Shown piece after piece: positions 15,260-23,918 of a stretch of 33,189 nucleotides of DNA (position 1 is its first letter; each line of letters starts with the position of its first letter). Position numbers and translations under genes: made by a program. The stretch comes from Deltaproteobacteria bacterium (GTDB taxonomy: Bacteria; Desulfobacterota; JADFVX01). The stretch is taken from the NCBI GenBank assembly GCA_029860075.1, contig JAOUBX010000048.1, positions 1-33,189 on the forward strand, read 5' to 3'. Below the pieces are notes generated by a model that worked only from the letters and a program-made list of their open reading frames with translations, ran no database searches and had not been told where the DNA came from.

Positions 15260-15814
15260 ATGAAAGAAAACATGACAAGAGCTCAATTTCTAAAAAAAAT
15301 GTTCACAACTGCTTCTGATCAGGTGACAAAGGCCGTCGACAAGCGTGTCGAGGCGCTCACACCTGACAGGCCCAGACCGCCCTGGTCTTTGACGGAGAGC
15401 GAATTCCTGGGGACCTGTGAGAAGTGCCGGAGCTGCGGCGAAATATGCCCGCAGGACATCATTTATTATCACGGTGAAGATAGTTTGATAGCCGCCGGAA
15501 CACCCTACCTCGATTTTACAGAAGATTACTGTGATTATTGCGGTGAATGTGTGAAGGCCTGTCCTTCAGGCGCCCTGAATTTTGAGCGTGGCCATAAAGA
15601 GCCTGGAAAGGCGCTTATCAGTAAAAATGCCTGCATTGCTTTTAGCGGAACGATTTGCAGGTATTGCGCAGAGGCATGCCCCGAATTAGCCATAACGATG
15701 GAGGTCTATAAATACCCGAAGATCGATATAGAGAAGTGCAACGGCTGTGGCGCCTGCATTTCTCCCTGTATCGGTGAGGCAATTGATATAAAGGAATTGA
15801 AAAGAGAAATTTAA
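15260..15814 (+). CDS. napF: NapF-like ferredoxin with four [4Fe-4S] motifs
   Basis: A 184-residue protein without a clear signal peptide (MTRAQFLKKMFTTAS at the start; no twin arginine), so probably cytoplasmic. Four cysteine groups are visible: CEKCRSCGEICP, CDYCGECVKACP, CIAFSGTICRYCAEACP and CNGCGACISPCI. NapF is a cytoplasmic iron-sulfur protein thought to assist NapA maturation. Classical NapF has three or four such groups, while NapG has four and an export signal; the missing signal favours NapF. The pairing with the Hao-like gene downstream leaves open a role there instead. Confidence 0.8.
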   Translation: MKENMTRAQFLKKMFTTASDQVTKAVDKRVEALTPDRPRPPWSLTESEFLGTCEKCRSCGEICPQDIIYYHGEDSLIAAGTPYLDFTEDYCDYCGECVKACPSGALNFERGHKEPGKALISKNACIAFSGTICRYCAEACPELAITMEVYKYPKIDIEKCNGCGACISPCIGEAIDIKELKREI

Positions 15815-15946
15815 CCGCCGGGAAGGCAGAAAAATTACAGGACGCCGATAACACAGATTTTAAGGATTCACAGGGATTTTATGTTAATTAATTGAGAATG
15901 CTGAACTTGCCCTTTCTCCCTGTCCTCTGTGACCTTGGTGGCTAAA
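15811..15946 (+). repeat. dispersed imperfect inverted repeat, degenerate copy
   Basis: The left arm TTTAACCGCCGGGAAGGCAG and the right arm CTGTGACCTTGGTGGCTAAA are imperfect inverted complements, and the right arm matches the (T/C)TTGGTGG end of the better copies near 22020 and 25980. It lies between the NapF-like and Hao-like genes and may carry their junction's transcription signals. Confidence 0.45.
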
Positions 15947-15996
15947 ATATTCTTACAGGTTAATAGTAAATTACTTTAAGAGGGAGGGAAAAATTG

Positions 15997-17469
15997 ATGG
16001 GTCATGAAAGAGCAAAGAAAAAAACAAAAGCTGGAATGCTTGCTGCTGTTGCAGTGGTACTGGCCGGGTTTTTTCTGGTTAATACGGCGCTGGCAGCAAG
16101 ACCTATCGGTGGGGAGGGCAAATGGGGGCACAAGCTGGGGGAAAAGTGTTTGAGCTGCCATAAAAAAGTGAGTGAAGGTCTTTACAGGCAGTGGCGGGAG
16201 GGGGTTCACGGGCAAAACGGCGTTAACTGTTATGATTGCCACCAGGCGAAAGAGAGCGATTCCGATGCCATGGATCATAAAGGGATTATTATTTCGATTA
16301 TCGTTTCGCCGAAAGATTGTTCCCGGTGCCATCCTGTCGAGTATGAGCAGAGCATGGGGACGAGGCATGCCCATGCGGCGGAATTTTCTGATTCACTGGA
16401 TGGCTTCCTCGGCGCAATGATCGGAGGAGAGGCCATTGTCAATGCCGGTTGTACCCAGTGCCATGGTTCGATAGTAGAAGTCGAAGGTGACGGCAAGCTT
16501 AATCCGACCACATGGCCAAACAACGGCGTGGGCAGGATCAATCCCGACGGCAGTAAAGGTTCCTGTACGGCCTGCCATGCAAGGCACCGTTTTTCAAAGG
16601 CCCAGGCGAGAGAACCCCAGACCTGCGGTAAGTGCCATATCGGGCCTGATAATCCTCAAATGGAAATATACAAGGAATCCAAGCACGGCATTCTTTATGA
16701 GGCAAACAAGGAACGCCTCAATATGAAGAATAACCGCTGGGAGGCGGGAGAAGATTATATCGATGCGCCTACCTGCACTACCTGCCATATGGGTGAAGGT
16801 TCAGGTATTGCTTCAACGCATGATGTGGGCCTCAGGCTCTCATGGGATTTGCGCGGACCCGTTTCAACGAAGACGCATCTGGTCAAGTTCAAGAACGGTG
16901 ACGCCGAGATCTACCCTGACAGCAGGGACCTTCCCGCCGATGGTGACAAAGTGAAAGACCGTTTTGGCAAGGATCAGGTCGTGCAGACTGTCTTTGATGC
17001 GGACTACAAGCGTGACACCATGCTCATGGTTTGTAACCAGTGCCATGCCAATACCTTTACCAACAGTTTCTACCAGCAGTTTGATCAGGTTGTGGAAATC
17101 TACAACGAGAAATTCGGCATACCGGCAAAAGGTATTATGGCGGCCCTTTATGAAGCGGGCAAGCTGACTAAAAAGCCTTTTGACGAGAAGCTTGAGTGGA
17201 CCTACTATGAACTCTGGCACAGGGAAGGCAGAAGGCTGAGGCACGGCGCTTCCATGATGGGGCCCGACTATGTCTGGTCAAAGGGTATGTACGATCTCTC
17301 AAGGCACTTCTTCACCGAATTTCTGGAAGAGGTGAAAGCTGTAGCCGGCAAGGAGATGACTGAGGAGTTGATGGAGGAGTATGTCAATGACTCCCATGAA
17401 TGGCTGCAAGAGGAGATAAAGGAAACACCGAAGATCGATAAATTCTATATCGAGAGGTACGGAGAGTGA
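15997..17469 (+). CDS. octaheme cytochrome c, hydroxylamine oxidoreductase (Hao) family
   Basis: The mature protein has eight CxxCH heme motifs (CLSCH at residue 51, then CYDCH, CSRCH, CTQCH, CTACH, CGKCH, CTTCH and CNQCH at 346) and a long helical C-terminal domain, the hallmark of HAO-like multiheme cytochromes. A signal peptide ends near NTALA at residue 33. ATG 15997 is preferred over TTG 15994 because GGAGG is 9 nt upstream. In nap operons of Campylobacterota such a protein with a NapC partner is proposed to reduce nitrite to hydroxylamine or ammonia, which is the likely direction here. Whether the heme-4 cross-linking tyrosine of true oxidases exists near MMGPDYVWSKGMYDL is unresolved. 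It overlaps the NapC gene by 4 nt. Confidence 0.85.
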   Translation: MGHERAKKKTKAGMLAAVAVVLAGFFLVNTALAARPIGGEGKWGHKLGEKCLSCHKKVSEGLYRQWREGVHGQNGVNCYDCHQAKESDSDAMDHKGIIISIIVSPKDCSRCHPVEYEQSMGTRHAHAAEFSDSLDGFLGAMIGGEAIVNAGCTQCHGSIVEVEGDGKLNPTTWPNNGVGRINPDGSKGSCTACHARHRFSKAQAREPQTCGKCHIGPDNPQMEIYKESKHGILYEANKERLNMKNNRWEAGEDYIDAPTCTTCHMGEGSGIASTHDVGLRLSWDLRGPVSTKTHLVKFKNGDAEIYPDSRDLPADGDKVKDRFGKDQVVQTVFDADYKRDTMLMVCNQCHANTFTNSFYQQFDQVVEIYNEKFGIPAKGIMAALYEAGKLTKKPFDEKLEWTYYELWHREGRRLRHGASMMGPDYVWSKGMYDLSRHFFTEFLEEVKAVAGKEMTEELMEEYVNDSHEWLQEEIKETPKIDKFYIERYGE

Positions 17470-18257
17470 GCCTGACAGAAAAGATCAAAGTGTATCGCAA
17501 GAAATGGGAAGGCAAGTTTCTCCCCTTCTTCCTGGGCGCCTTTGTTCTTCTCCTCATCCAGATGTCAATTCATGGTTTTGACAGGTTTTCCAGGACGGAA
17601 GCCTTCTGTACCTCCTGTCACTCCATGGACCTCATGGGAAAGGAGTACAGGGAATCTATCCATTACTCGTCCAGATCAGGTGTGAGGGCAAGTTGTGGTG
17701 ACTGTCATGTTTCCAAAGGGACGCTGGCAGCCATGTGGGAGCACTTTATGGCTGCCTCCATGGTATATAGTGAAGCTCTTCATGATTTCAGTGATCCCGT
17801 GGCAACGGAAAAGGCCAGGCCTCAAATGGCCTTCAAGGCCAGGAAGTGGTTCCGGGAAAGAGGAAGCGCCACCTGCAGGAACTGCCATGTCCTCGACGCC
17901 ATACTGGGAAGCCGCCGTGGTATCGGCGCTGTTCATATCGATGATGCCATGAAAAAGGACGGCAACTGTATCGAGTGTCATATGAACCTCGTTCACCGCT
18001 TTGTTCCCGGTGAAAAGGTCTTCAAAAAGGCAGCCTGGGACAGGATGGTCGATGAAGAGTATGGCAGGGTAAAACCGGAAGAAGAGAAAAAGGAACCGGC
18101 AAAAGTGCCTGCTGAGGCGCCGAAAGAAGGGCCGCCGGCAGAAGAGCCAACTCAGCAGGAAGAAGAAATGCCTGTAGAAGAGGCCCTTCCTGTAGAAGAA
18201 ACAACCCGGCAGGAAGGTGAAAGCACGGATTCATCCTCTGCCGGCACAGAGGAATAA
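17466..18257 (+). CDS. napC: NapC/NirT tetraheme quinol dehydrogenase with acidic tail
   Basis: The 263-residue protein has one N-terminal membrane anchor (FLPFFLGAFVLLLIQMSI) and four heme motifs: CTSCH (C48), CGDCH, CRNCH and CIECH. It oxidises menaquinol and feeds periplasmic reductases. The GTG start overlaps the Hao-like stop (GTGA), so its direct partner is probably the octaheme protein rather than NapA, which already has NapGH. Residues from about 197 form a low-complexity Glu/Pro/Ala tail (PAEAPKEGPPAEEPTQQEEE) that ordinary NapC proteins lack. It is the last gene of the operon before a strong terminator. Confidence 0.9.
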   Translation: MSLTEKIKVYRKKWEGKFLPFFLGAFVLLLIQMSIHGFDRFSRTEAFCTSCHSMDLMGKEYRESIHYSSRSGVRASCGDCHVSKGTLAAMWEHFMAASMVYSEALHDFSDPVATEKARPQMAFKARKWFRERGSATCRNCHVLDAILGSRRGIGAVHIDDAMKKDGNCIECHMNLVHRFVPGEKVFKKAAWDRMVDEEYGRVKPEEEKKEPAKVPAEAPKEGPPAEEPTQQEEEMPVEEALPVEETTRQEGESTDSSSAGTEE

Positions 18258-18282
18258 CTTGTGGCGGCAGTTGTTTATGTTT

Positions 18283-18310
18283 GGGCAGGCTTTTTAGTCT
18301 GCCCTTTTTT
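18283..18310 (+). terminator. intrinsic terminator of the nap-hao operon
   Basis: GGGCAG (18283-18288) pairs with CTGCCC (18299-18304) around a T-rich loop and is followed by six T residues (18305-18310), 26 bp after the last stop codon. Confidence 0.85.
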
Positions 18311-18362
18311 ATGAAATCATGTTTAGAATACCCCGTCCTGTACGCGGCTATGAAGGGCATCC

Positions 18363-18431
18363 TTATAATCCCCTCTCCCCCGGTGGGATCTCGATGTCCC
18401 CTGGCTGGGGTGAGGGGGGGCTTATGCCCGG
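18363..18431 (+). repeat. G/C-rich imperfect palindrome in an intergenic gap
   Basis: CCCCTCTCCCCCGG on the left and CTGGGGTGAGGGGGG on the right form an imperfect inverted repeat about 60 bp long. This looks like a dispersed REP- or MITE-type element. The surrounding gap (18311-18590) holds no gene that can be supported. Confidence 0.45.
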
Positions 18432-18590
18432 GCACTTAATATGGGTCTCTTTATAATCTCCCGATTATTTATTGTATTTTCGAGTGGTCATATTCCATAT
18501 ACAAGGCTAGCTTTTATTAAATTCTCCAAAGAGAAGAGGTAGGGCCGCAGACATGGATATTGCCCACAAAATCAGTCTTTAAAATTCATT

Positions 18591-19298
18591 TCAAAAAGAT
18601 TTAATTTTCCTGCAAAAATATTCACTTGCCAGGTCATTGTCAGTATTTGACTTTTCTATGCTGAAGCCGGCTCTTTCGATCATACCCTCGAGTATCCAGT
18701 CAAAAGTACTGTATTCATCTCTTATGTGGACTTTCGTTTCATCAACAAATTCTTTACTGAACTCTTTTGACAGTTCAGCAAGCAAGGCTTCTGTTTTTGC
18801 TTCGTAGTCAGGTGTAAACCGGTAAACAAGGTCTGATAGAAATAAAATACCGCCGGGCTTTAACATTTTATTCATGTTAAGTAATCCGGCCTGTTTCCAA
18901 TAATCAGGAAGATGGTGGAATGCCCATTTTGTATTAATTATGTCTGCCTCTTCTCCCGGTTGAAATTGCAAAAAACCGGAATGGCAAAATTCAACGTTTT
19001 TGATGTTAAGTCTACTTGCTTTGAATGAAGCGATATTAAGCATTTCCTGCGAAACATCGATAGCATAGATTTTTTTAAAGTATTTAGATGCATGAATAGA
19101 AAAAGCGCCCGTGCCGCAGCCCATATCAATAACCGTTAAATCTTGAGGATTTGAAATATTTAAATGAACCAGGAAATCTTCCACTTCTTTTTCATAATCA
19201 CGAAAGCTCTCCATTTGTTCGTCGTAAACGTCGGTAATTTCTTTTTTAGAGTAATCAGCACCGACATGATTAAACTCGTTGTATATCCAGTCTTTCAT
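18591..19298 (-). CDS. class I SAM-dependent methyltransferase
   Basis: The 235-residue protein carries the SAM-binding motif I VIDMGCGTGAFSIHAS, motif II IYAIDVSQEML and a later KPGGILFLSDLV, as in UbiE/COQ5-like small-molecule methyltransferases. AAGGAA lies 6 nt before the ATG at 19298. The substrate cannot be predicted. It stands alone on the minus strand between the nap-hao terminator and miaA. Confidence 0.85.
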   Translation of the reverse strand: MKDWIYNEFNHVGADYSKKEITDVYDEQMESFRDYEKEVEDFLVHLNISNPQDLTVIDMGCGTGAFSIHASKYFKKIYAIDVSQEMLNIASFKASRLNIKNVEFCHSGFLQFQPGEEADIINTKWAFHHLPDYWKQAGLLNMNKMLKPGGILFLSDLVYRFTPDYEAKTEALLAELSKEFSKEFVDETKVHIRDEYSTFDWILEGMIERAGFSIEKSNTDNDLASEYFCRKIKSF

Positions 19299-19561
19299 TT
19301 ATTTCCTTCAGTTTTCAGGCCTGGTTTTTACCAGCGCCTTGTATTGTTCTTTATAAGACCCATTTTTTTGGTGGGGTGGACCTTATAAGCCTGTTTTTTA
19401 GACTTTGGTTTTTTATATACCTCAGGCAATTTTGTTTGTAAAGGGATTTAGTTGATTGGGTCTCTGTTGCAGGTTAAGGTTGAAGGGCGAGTTCAAAGTT
19501 CAAAGTCCGTGTCATCCCTGTTCTATAAGCTTTTCCATGGCTACTTATAAAAAACCGCACC

Positions 19562-19591
19562 TTGAGATTCTTTCCCTTGCAGGTATATAAT
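19562..19591 (+). promoter_or_regulatory. sigma-70 promoter of miaA predicting a leaderless mRNA
   Basis: TTGAGA (19562-19567) and a perfect TATAAT (19586-19591) are 18 bp apart. The start codon at 19599 lies 8 nt after the -10 box, which is where transcription should begin. No ribosome-binding site is present. Confidence 0.65.
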
Positions 19592-19598
19592 CCTTTCC

Positions 19599-20519
19599 AT
19601 GAATGATCAAAAAAACTACAACCTCATCGTCATTCTCGGCCCTACCGCTTCAGGTAAAACAGGACTCGCCGTCAGGCTTGCCGGAGAAAGCGGTTCCGAG
19701 ATCATATCGGCTGATTCGAGACAGGTCTACAGGGGGATGGATATAGGTACGGGGAAGGAGCTTGAAGAGTACGGTAATATTCCTTATCACCTCATCGATA
19801 TTATCGATCCTGCGGAAGAATTCAGCCTCTTCGATTACCAGCAGGCTTTTTATGAAATTTTCAATGATTTGAGAAAGAGGGATATTATTCCCATCATGGC
19901 CGGGGGGACGGGGCTTTATCTCGATGCCGTTATTCGGGCCTATGATATGCTTAAGGTACCCCAAAATCGTGCTCTCAGGCTGGAGTTGGAACCTTTATCT
20001 GAAGAAGAAATTGCTGAGAGACTGCTCAAGTTAAATCCTGCACTTCACAATACGACGGACCTGAAGATTAAGGAAAGAATCATTCGGGCCATTGAAATTG
20101 CTATTTATGAGGAAGAAAAGGGAGATGAAGGGCCGGTCCACCCTGAAATCATTCCCCTTGTAACAGGTGTTCGCTGGAAGAGGGAAGTGTTGAGAGCGCG
20201 AATTACAAAACGCCTTAAAGCAAGACTCGATGCGGGACTGATCGATGAAGTCAGGTTCCTTCATAAGTCGGGCATTAGCTGGGAGAGGCTTGATCTCTTT
20301 GGTCTTGAGTACCGTTTTGTGGCAATGTATTTGAAGGGGGAGATCAATAAAAATGATATGTTCCAGAAGCTTAATAGGGCCATTCACCAGTTTGCAAAAA
20401 GGCAGGAAACATGGTTCAGGCGGATGGAGAAGCATGGAGTGAAAATCGAATGGATAGAAGAAGGCGATTATGAAAGGCTTAAAAGTTACGTCATTCATGA
20501 AATACCCTCCTTACGTTGA
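19599..20519 (+). CDS. miaA: tRNA dimethylallyltransferase MiaA
   Basis: The 306-residue enzyme adds a dimethylallyl group to A37 of tRNAs that read codons starting with U. The P-loop GPTASGKT (residues 14-21) is followed by SADSRQVYRGMDIGTGK, YHLIDIIDP, FDYQQAF, AGGTGLYLDAV and the C-terminal FAKRQETWFRR, all diagnostic of MiaA. The length is normal. The end overlaps the following glycosyltransferase gene. The tRNA-Leu(CAA) encoded in the same window is a typical MiaA substrate. Confidence 0.95.
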   Translation: MNDQKNYNLIVILGPTASGKTGLAVRLAGESGSEIISADSRQVYRGMDIGTGKELEEYGNIPYHLIDIIDPAEEFSLFDYQQAFYEIFNDLRKRDIIPIMAGGTGLYLDAVIRAYDMLKVPQNRALRLELEPLSEEEIAERLLKLNPALHNTTDLKIKERIIRAIEIAIYEEEKGDEGPVHPEIIPLVTGVRWKREVLRARITKRLKARLDAGLIDEVRFLHKSGISWERLDLFGLEYRFVAMYLKGEINKNDMFQKLNRAIHQFAKRQETWFRRMEKHGVKIEWIEEGDYERLKSYVIHEIPSLR

Positions 20520-21864
20520 AAAATATCTGAAAAAGAATGGTGGCAGTCCGTGGTCACTTTCTTCTATGCCTCATGCACCGGTTGAAGCGGCTATTGTCAT
20601 TCCGGCCCTGGCTGAAAGGGACAATCTGTTTCAAACGATTCTTTCTTTAGTCAGAAACAGGAATGTTGATCTCAGCTCGACCCTTCTTATCTGTGTTATC
20701 AATAACAAAGCTGTCGGTATTGCTTCTGAAAGTGATATAAAAAATAATGCAGATACCATGCGCTATCTCGACTATTTCGCAGGCAGCGGCAAGGATTCAC
20801 CAACCCCCGAATCGATTCTCAGTTCTCATGAGTCAGGTGAAATAAAAAAGAGCAAACTCAATATGGCTTATGTTGATGCTTCGTCGATAGGCAGGGAGCT
20901 TCCTTCAAAAGGCGGTGTGGGCCTGGCAAGGAAGATAGGCATGGACCTGGCTTTGACGACTTTAGATTATGAAAAGCCGGGAGCCCGGCTGATCATCTGT
21001 CTCGATGCGGATACCCTGACCGATGAAAACTATTTATCAGAGATAAACCAATATTTCCGTGAGAATAAAAGTGAAGGGGCGGTTCTTTCTTTCAGCCATG
21101 TGCTGCCCCGCGAGAGAAAGCACATTGCCGCCATCACCTGTTATGAAATCTTTCTGCGCTATTACAGGATGGGACTACAATTTGTCGGAACGTCCTATGC
21201 CTTTCATACCATCGGCTCAACTATGGTATGCACGGCAAAAAGTTATACCGCCATTGGCGGCATGAATACAAAAGAGGCGGGAGAAGACTTTTATTTTCTT
21301 CAAAAGCTGGCCAAGTATACAGCTATAGGAGAAATAGACAGCACCACCGTCTATCCCTCTGCCAGAATATCGGACCGCGTTCCCTTCGGTACGGGGAGAA
21401 AAATGGGGGAAATGGATGCGTTGGGGGAGGCCTTCTTTCCCTTTTATGATCCCCGAAGCTTCCAGGTTCTAAGGGGGTTTATCGCTTTAATTAAGGGGGC
21501 AATTGATAGCGGTATATCAGATGGGGAGGCTATCGTAGACAAATGCCGTAAAATTGAACCGCTTCTTGCCGCATTTGTGGAGTCAAAAAACTTTGCCACC
21601 GTCTGGGGAAAGCTTAAAAAAAACAGTCCCAATAAGGAAAAACTGCTAAGGAGTTTTCATGAATGGTTTGACGCTTTTACCATTCTCAAGCTCATTCACT
21701 ATTTAAGGGATAATGGTTATGCTGAAATGGATATGTTTCAGGCGGTTGGCGGTCTCATGAATATGATGAATCTCGATTTTCCATTTCATGAGACAGAGGG
21801 TGCAAATTGTGAAAAAGGGGTGGAGCTTTTGCATTATATGAGGGCGTTGGAAAAAGAGGATTGA
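20470..21864 (+). CDS. glycosyltransferase, family-2-like
   Basis: The 464-residue protein begins its Rossmann-like domain with APVEAAIVIPALAERDNL and has a DxD-type metal motif in RLIICLDADTLTDENYL (about residue 180), then GAVLSFSHVLPRE. This matches GT-A family 2-like transferases. No transmembrane segment is evident. AGAAGG lies 5 nt before ATG 20470, which overlaps miaA by 50 nt; the alternative ATG 20497 (MKYPPYVEKY) has no ribosome-binding site. Coupled translation with miaA is likely. The acceptor is unknown. Confidence 0.75.
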   Translation: MKGLKVTSFMKYPPYVEKYLKKNGGSPWSLSSMPHAPVEAAIVIPALAERDNLFQTILSLVRNRNVDLSSTLLICVINNKAVGIASESDIKNNADTMRYLDYFAGSGKDSPTPESILSSHESGEIKKSKLNMAYVDASSIGRELPSKGGVGLARKIGMDLALTTLDYEKPGARLIICLDADTLTDENYLSEINQYFRENKSEGAVLSFSHVLPRERKHIAAITCYEIFLRYYRMGLQFVGTSYAFHTIGSTMVCTAKSYTAIGGMNTKEAGEDFYFLQKLAKYTAIGEIDSTTVYPSARISDRVPFGTGRKMGEMDALGEAFFPFYDPRSFQVLRGFIALIKGAIDSGISDGEAIVDKCRKIEPLLAAFVESKNFATVWGKLKKNSPNKEKLLRSFHEWFDAFTILKLIHYLRDNGYAEMDMFQAVGGLMNMMNLDFPFHETEGANCEKGVELLHYMRALEKED

Positions 21865-22031
21865 CCACAAAGGCACAGAGGTCACAAAGAAGTAGCTGAA
21901 AAAAGAATAATATTTTTAAGAACTCTCACTTCATTCGAGACAAGAAATTCTCCCTTTTCCCGGAGATATTAATAGGTAATAGTGAATAGCTCTTTGATTT
22001 TTCTTTGTGCTCTTTGTGTCTTTGTGGTGAA
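21864..22031 (+). repeat. dispersed inverted repeat of the ACCACAAAGG type
   Basis: The left arm (ACCACAAAGGCACAGAGG and on) and the right arm (CTCTTTGTGTCTTTGTGGT) are inverted complements separated by about 120 bp of AT-rich sequence. A related element lies at 25896-25989 and a decayed one at 15811-15946. It lies between convergent genes and may act as a bidirectional terminator. Confidence 0.65.
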
Positions 22032-22049
22032 AAACTGCTTTTCTGAGAA

Positions 22050-22547
22050 TTAATGATTATTCGGTGAAATACCCGCCGGATCGGAGGCAATCTTTCCCGA
22101 CTGCCCCTTTTTTATGGCCTCCACGGCGAGAGTATCAGCCCTTTCATTCTCTGCATGACCGTTATGGCCCCGTATCCAGTGCCAGGTGATTTCGTGTTTT
22201 GAGGCAGCCGCATCGAGCCTTTCCCAAAGATCCCTGTTTTCGACGGGCTTCTTGTCGGATTTTCTCCAGCCCCTTTTTTTCCAGTTATGAATCCACTTGG
22301 TAATGCCGTCTTTTACGTAACTTGAATCGGTTGTCAAATGGGCCTTTGATTTTTTTTTGAGCGCTTCCAGCGCATGGATGGCGGCGAGCAGTTCCATCCG
22401 GTTATTGGTCGTTTTTTTTGTGTAACCGGAAAGCTCCTTCTCATGTTCGCCATAGCGGAGTATGGCGCCCCACCCGCCGGGACCGGGATTGCCGGAGCAG
22501 GCGCCGTCGGTGAAAATCTCTATTTTTTTATTTTTTGAATCAGTCAT
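22050..22547 (-). CDS. rnhA: ribonuclease HI
   Basis: The 165-residue enzyme cleaves the RNA strand of RNA-DNA hybrids. The catalytic acids are all present: D14 ([20 protein letters not shown]), E52 ([10 protein letters not shown]), D74 ([11 protein letters not shown]) and D138 (ENERADTLA), with H128 in [11 protein letters not shown]. The basic protrusion [13 protein letters not shown] is also typical of the E. coli type. Length and order are normal. Confidence 0.95.
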   Translation of the reverse strand: MTDSKNKKIEIFTDGACSGNPGPGGWGAILRYGEHEKELSGYTKKTTNNRMELLAAIHALEALKKKSKAHLTTDSSYVKDGITKWIHNWKKRGWRKSDKKPVENRDLWERLDAAASKHEITWHWIRGHNGHAENERADTLAVEAIKKGQSGKIASDPAGISPNNH

Positions 22548-22693
22548 GGATATTTTTTATAGTTCCCGCAATATAACAAGAATGTCAGCGATAGTAAATG
22601 AATAAGCGTTATCAGTGTCGGCAGTATAGACAAAGGAAAGGTGTCTCTGATAAAATGCACCCCTTATTTATTAAAGAGAAGGAGAAAAATAGC

Positions 22694-23758
22694 ATGCCCC
22701 AAACATCACTTCACCATGACAACCTGCAAGAATACTACGGCAAGGTGCTTCAGCACCAGGACGACTTGAAAACAGGCGCCTGCTGTACGGAAGAGGCCAT
22801 TCCCGATGAGATGAAAAGGCTCATTAATAATATTGATGATGAAATTATTGCCCGTTTTTACGGCTGCGGGTCACCCATACCGGCTGAACTGGAAGGGCGG
22901 GTCGTTCTTGACCTTGGCTGCGGAACGGGCAGGGATGCTTACATATTATCTCAGCTTGTCGGTAAAGAGGGCTTTGTTATCGGTGTCGATATTACTGACG
23001 AGCAACTGGCCGTAGCACGCAAACACTGTGACGGGCAGATGAGGCGCTTTGGTTATGACAAGCCCAATGTGGAATTTAAGAAAGGTTTTATCGAAGATCT
23101 TCAATCTCTCGGCATTAAAGATAATTCTGTCGATGTGGTTATTTCAAACTGCGTTATCAATCTGTCCCCTGATAAAAAGTCGGTATTTTCAGAGATTTTT
23201 AGAGTACTCAAGCCGGGGGGCGAACTTTACTTTTCAGACGTCTTTGCAGGGAGAAGGATTCCGGAAGAACTGATCGACGACCAGGTACTGCACGGCGAAT
23301 GCCTTTCAGGGGCCATGTATATTGAAGATTTCAGGCGCATGCTGAGAGAAACAGGCTGTGCCGATTACCGGACTGTTTCCAGCAGGAGGATCGGCATCGA
23401 TGATCCCCGGGTTTATGAGAAGATCGGCATGATCGATTTCTATTCCATCACCGTAAGGGCTTTCAAACTGGAAGGGATGGAAGATATCTGTGAAGATTAC
23501 GGACAGACGGCAACCTATCTGGGCACCATTCCCGGCTATCCTCATTTTTATGAACTCGATGACCACCACAAATTTATTACAGGCAAGCCCATGCTTGTTT
23601 GCGGTAATACGGCAGGCATGGTAGGGGACTCAAGGCTGGGCAAGCATTTCAGGGTGACGGGAAACCGCTCCGTTCATTATGGCCCTTTCGAGTGCGCGCC
23701 GGCCCCTGCTGCTGCAACGGAAGAGGGTGATTCTTCACCGGCAGTATCTTGTTGTTAA
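22694..23758 (+). CDS. arsM: arsenite methyltransferase, ArsM type
   Basis: ATG 22694 (MPQTSLHHDN) is chosen because AAGGAG lies about 9 nt upstream; the longer frame from 22598 lacks support. The 354-residue product has the SAM motif VVLDLGCGTGRDAYILSQ and the arsenic-binding cysteines expected in ArsM: C30/C31 (TGACCTEEA), C153 (ISNCVINLSPDKK) and C203 (LHGECLSGAM). The C-terminal ~110 residues (GTIPGYPHFYELDDHHKF ... MLVCGNT) are the extension common in bacterial ArsM, ending in a CC pair. It converts arsenite to methylated arsenic in the cytoplasm. No arsR or arsenite pump is adjacent. Confidence 0.85.
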   Translation: MPQTSLHHDNLQEYYGKVLQHQDDLKTGACCTEEAIPDEMKRLINNIDDEIIARFYGCGSPIPAELEGRVVLDLGCGTGRDAYILSQLVGKEGFVIGVDITDEQLAVARKHCDGQMRRFGYDKPNVEFKKGFIEDLQSLGIKDNSVDVVISNCVINLSPDKKSVFSEIFRVLKPGGELYFSDVFAGRRIPEELIDDQVLHGECLSGAMYIEDFRRMLRETGCADYRTVSSRRIGIDDPRVYEKIGMIDFYSITVRAFKLEGMEDICEDYGQTATYLGTIPGYPHFYELDDHHKFITGKPMLVCGNTAGMVGDSRLGKHFRVTGNRSVHYGPFECAPAPAAATEEGDSSPAVSCC

Positions 23759-23774
23759 CAGCTTGAGGGAATCC

Positions 23775-23802
23775 TTGACAAATAAAGGAAAATAGCTATT
23801 AT
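23775..23802 (+). promoter_or_regulatory. promoter of the tRNA-Leu gene
   Basis: A perfect -35 TTGACA (23775-23780) and a -10 TATTAT (23797-23802) are separated by 16 bp, ending 9 bp before the mature tRNA 5' end. Confidence 0.75.
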
Positions 23803-23811
23803 AGACACTTT

Positions 23812-23898
23812 GCCGGAGTGGTGAAACTGGTAGACGCACTGGACTCAAAATCCAGCGGGGGCAACTCCATGTCGGTTCGATTCCGACCTCCGGCACCA
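23812..23898 (+). tRNA. tRNA-Leu, anticodon CAA
   Basis: GCCGGAG (23812-23818) pairs with CTCCGGC (23888-23894), followed by A and an encoded CCA. The anticodon arm CTGGA-CTCAAAA-TCCAG gives CAA (reads UUG). A long variable arm (GCGGGGGCAACTCCATGTC region) and the T-loop GGTTCGATTCC confirm the class II leucine type; total 87 nt. The 3' end is followed 20 bp later by an integrase remnant, marking a likely integration site. Confidence 0.95.
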
Positions 23899-23918
23899 AT
23901 CATAAACCCCTGAAATCA

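Noticed and set aside
22598..22693. Longer N-terminus for the arsenite methyltransferase
   Set aside because: The extra 32 residues are basic and unlike ArsM, and a good ribosome-binding site lies before ATG 22694.
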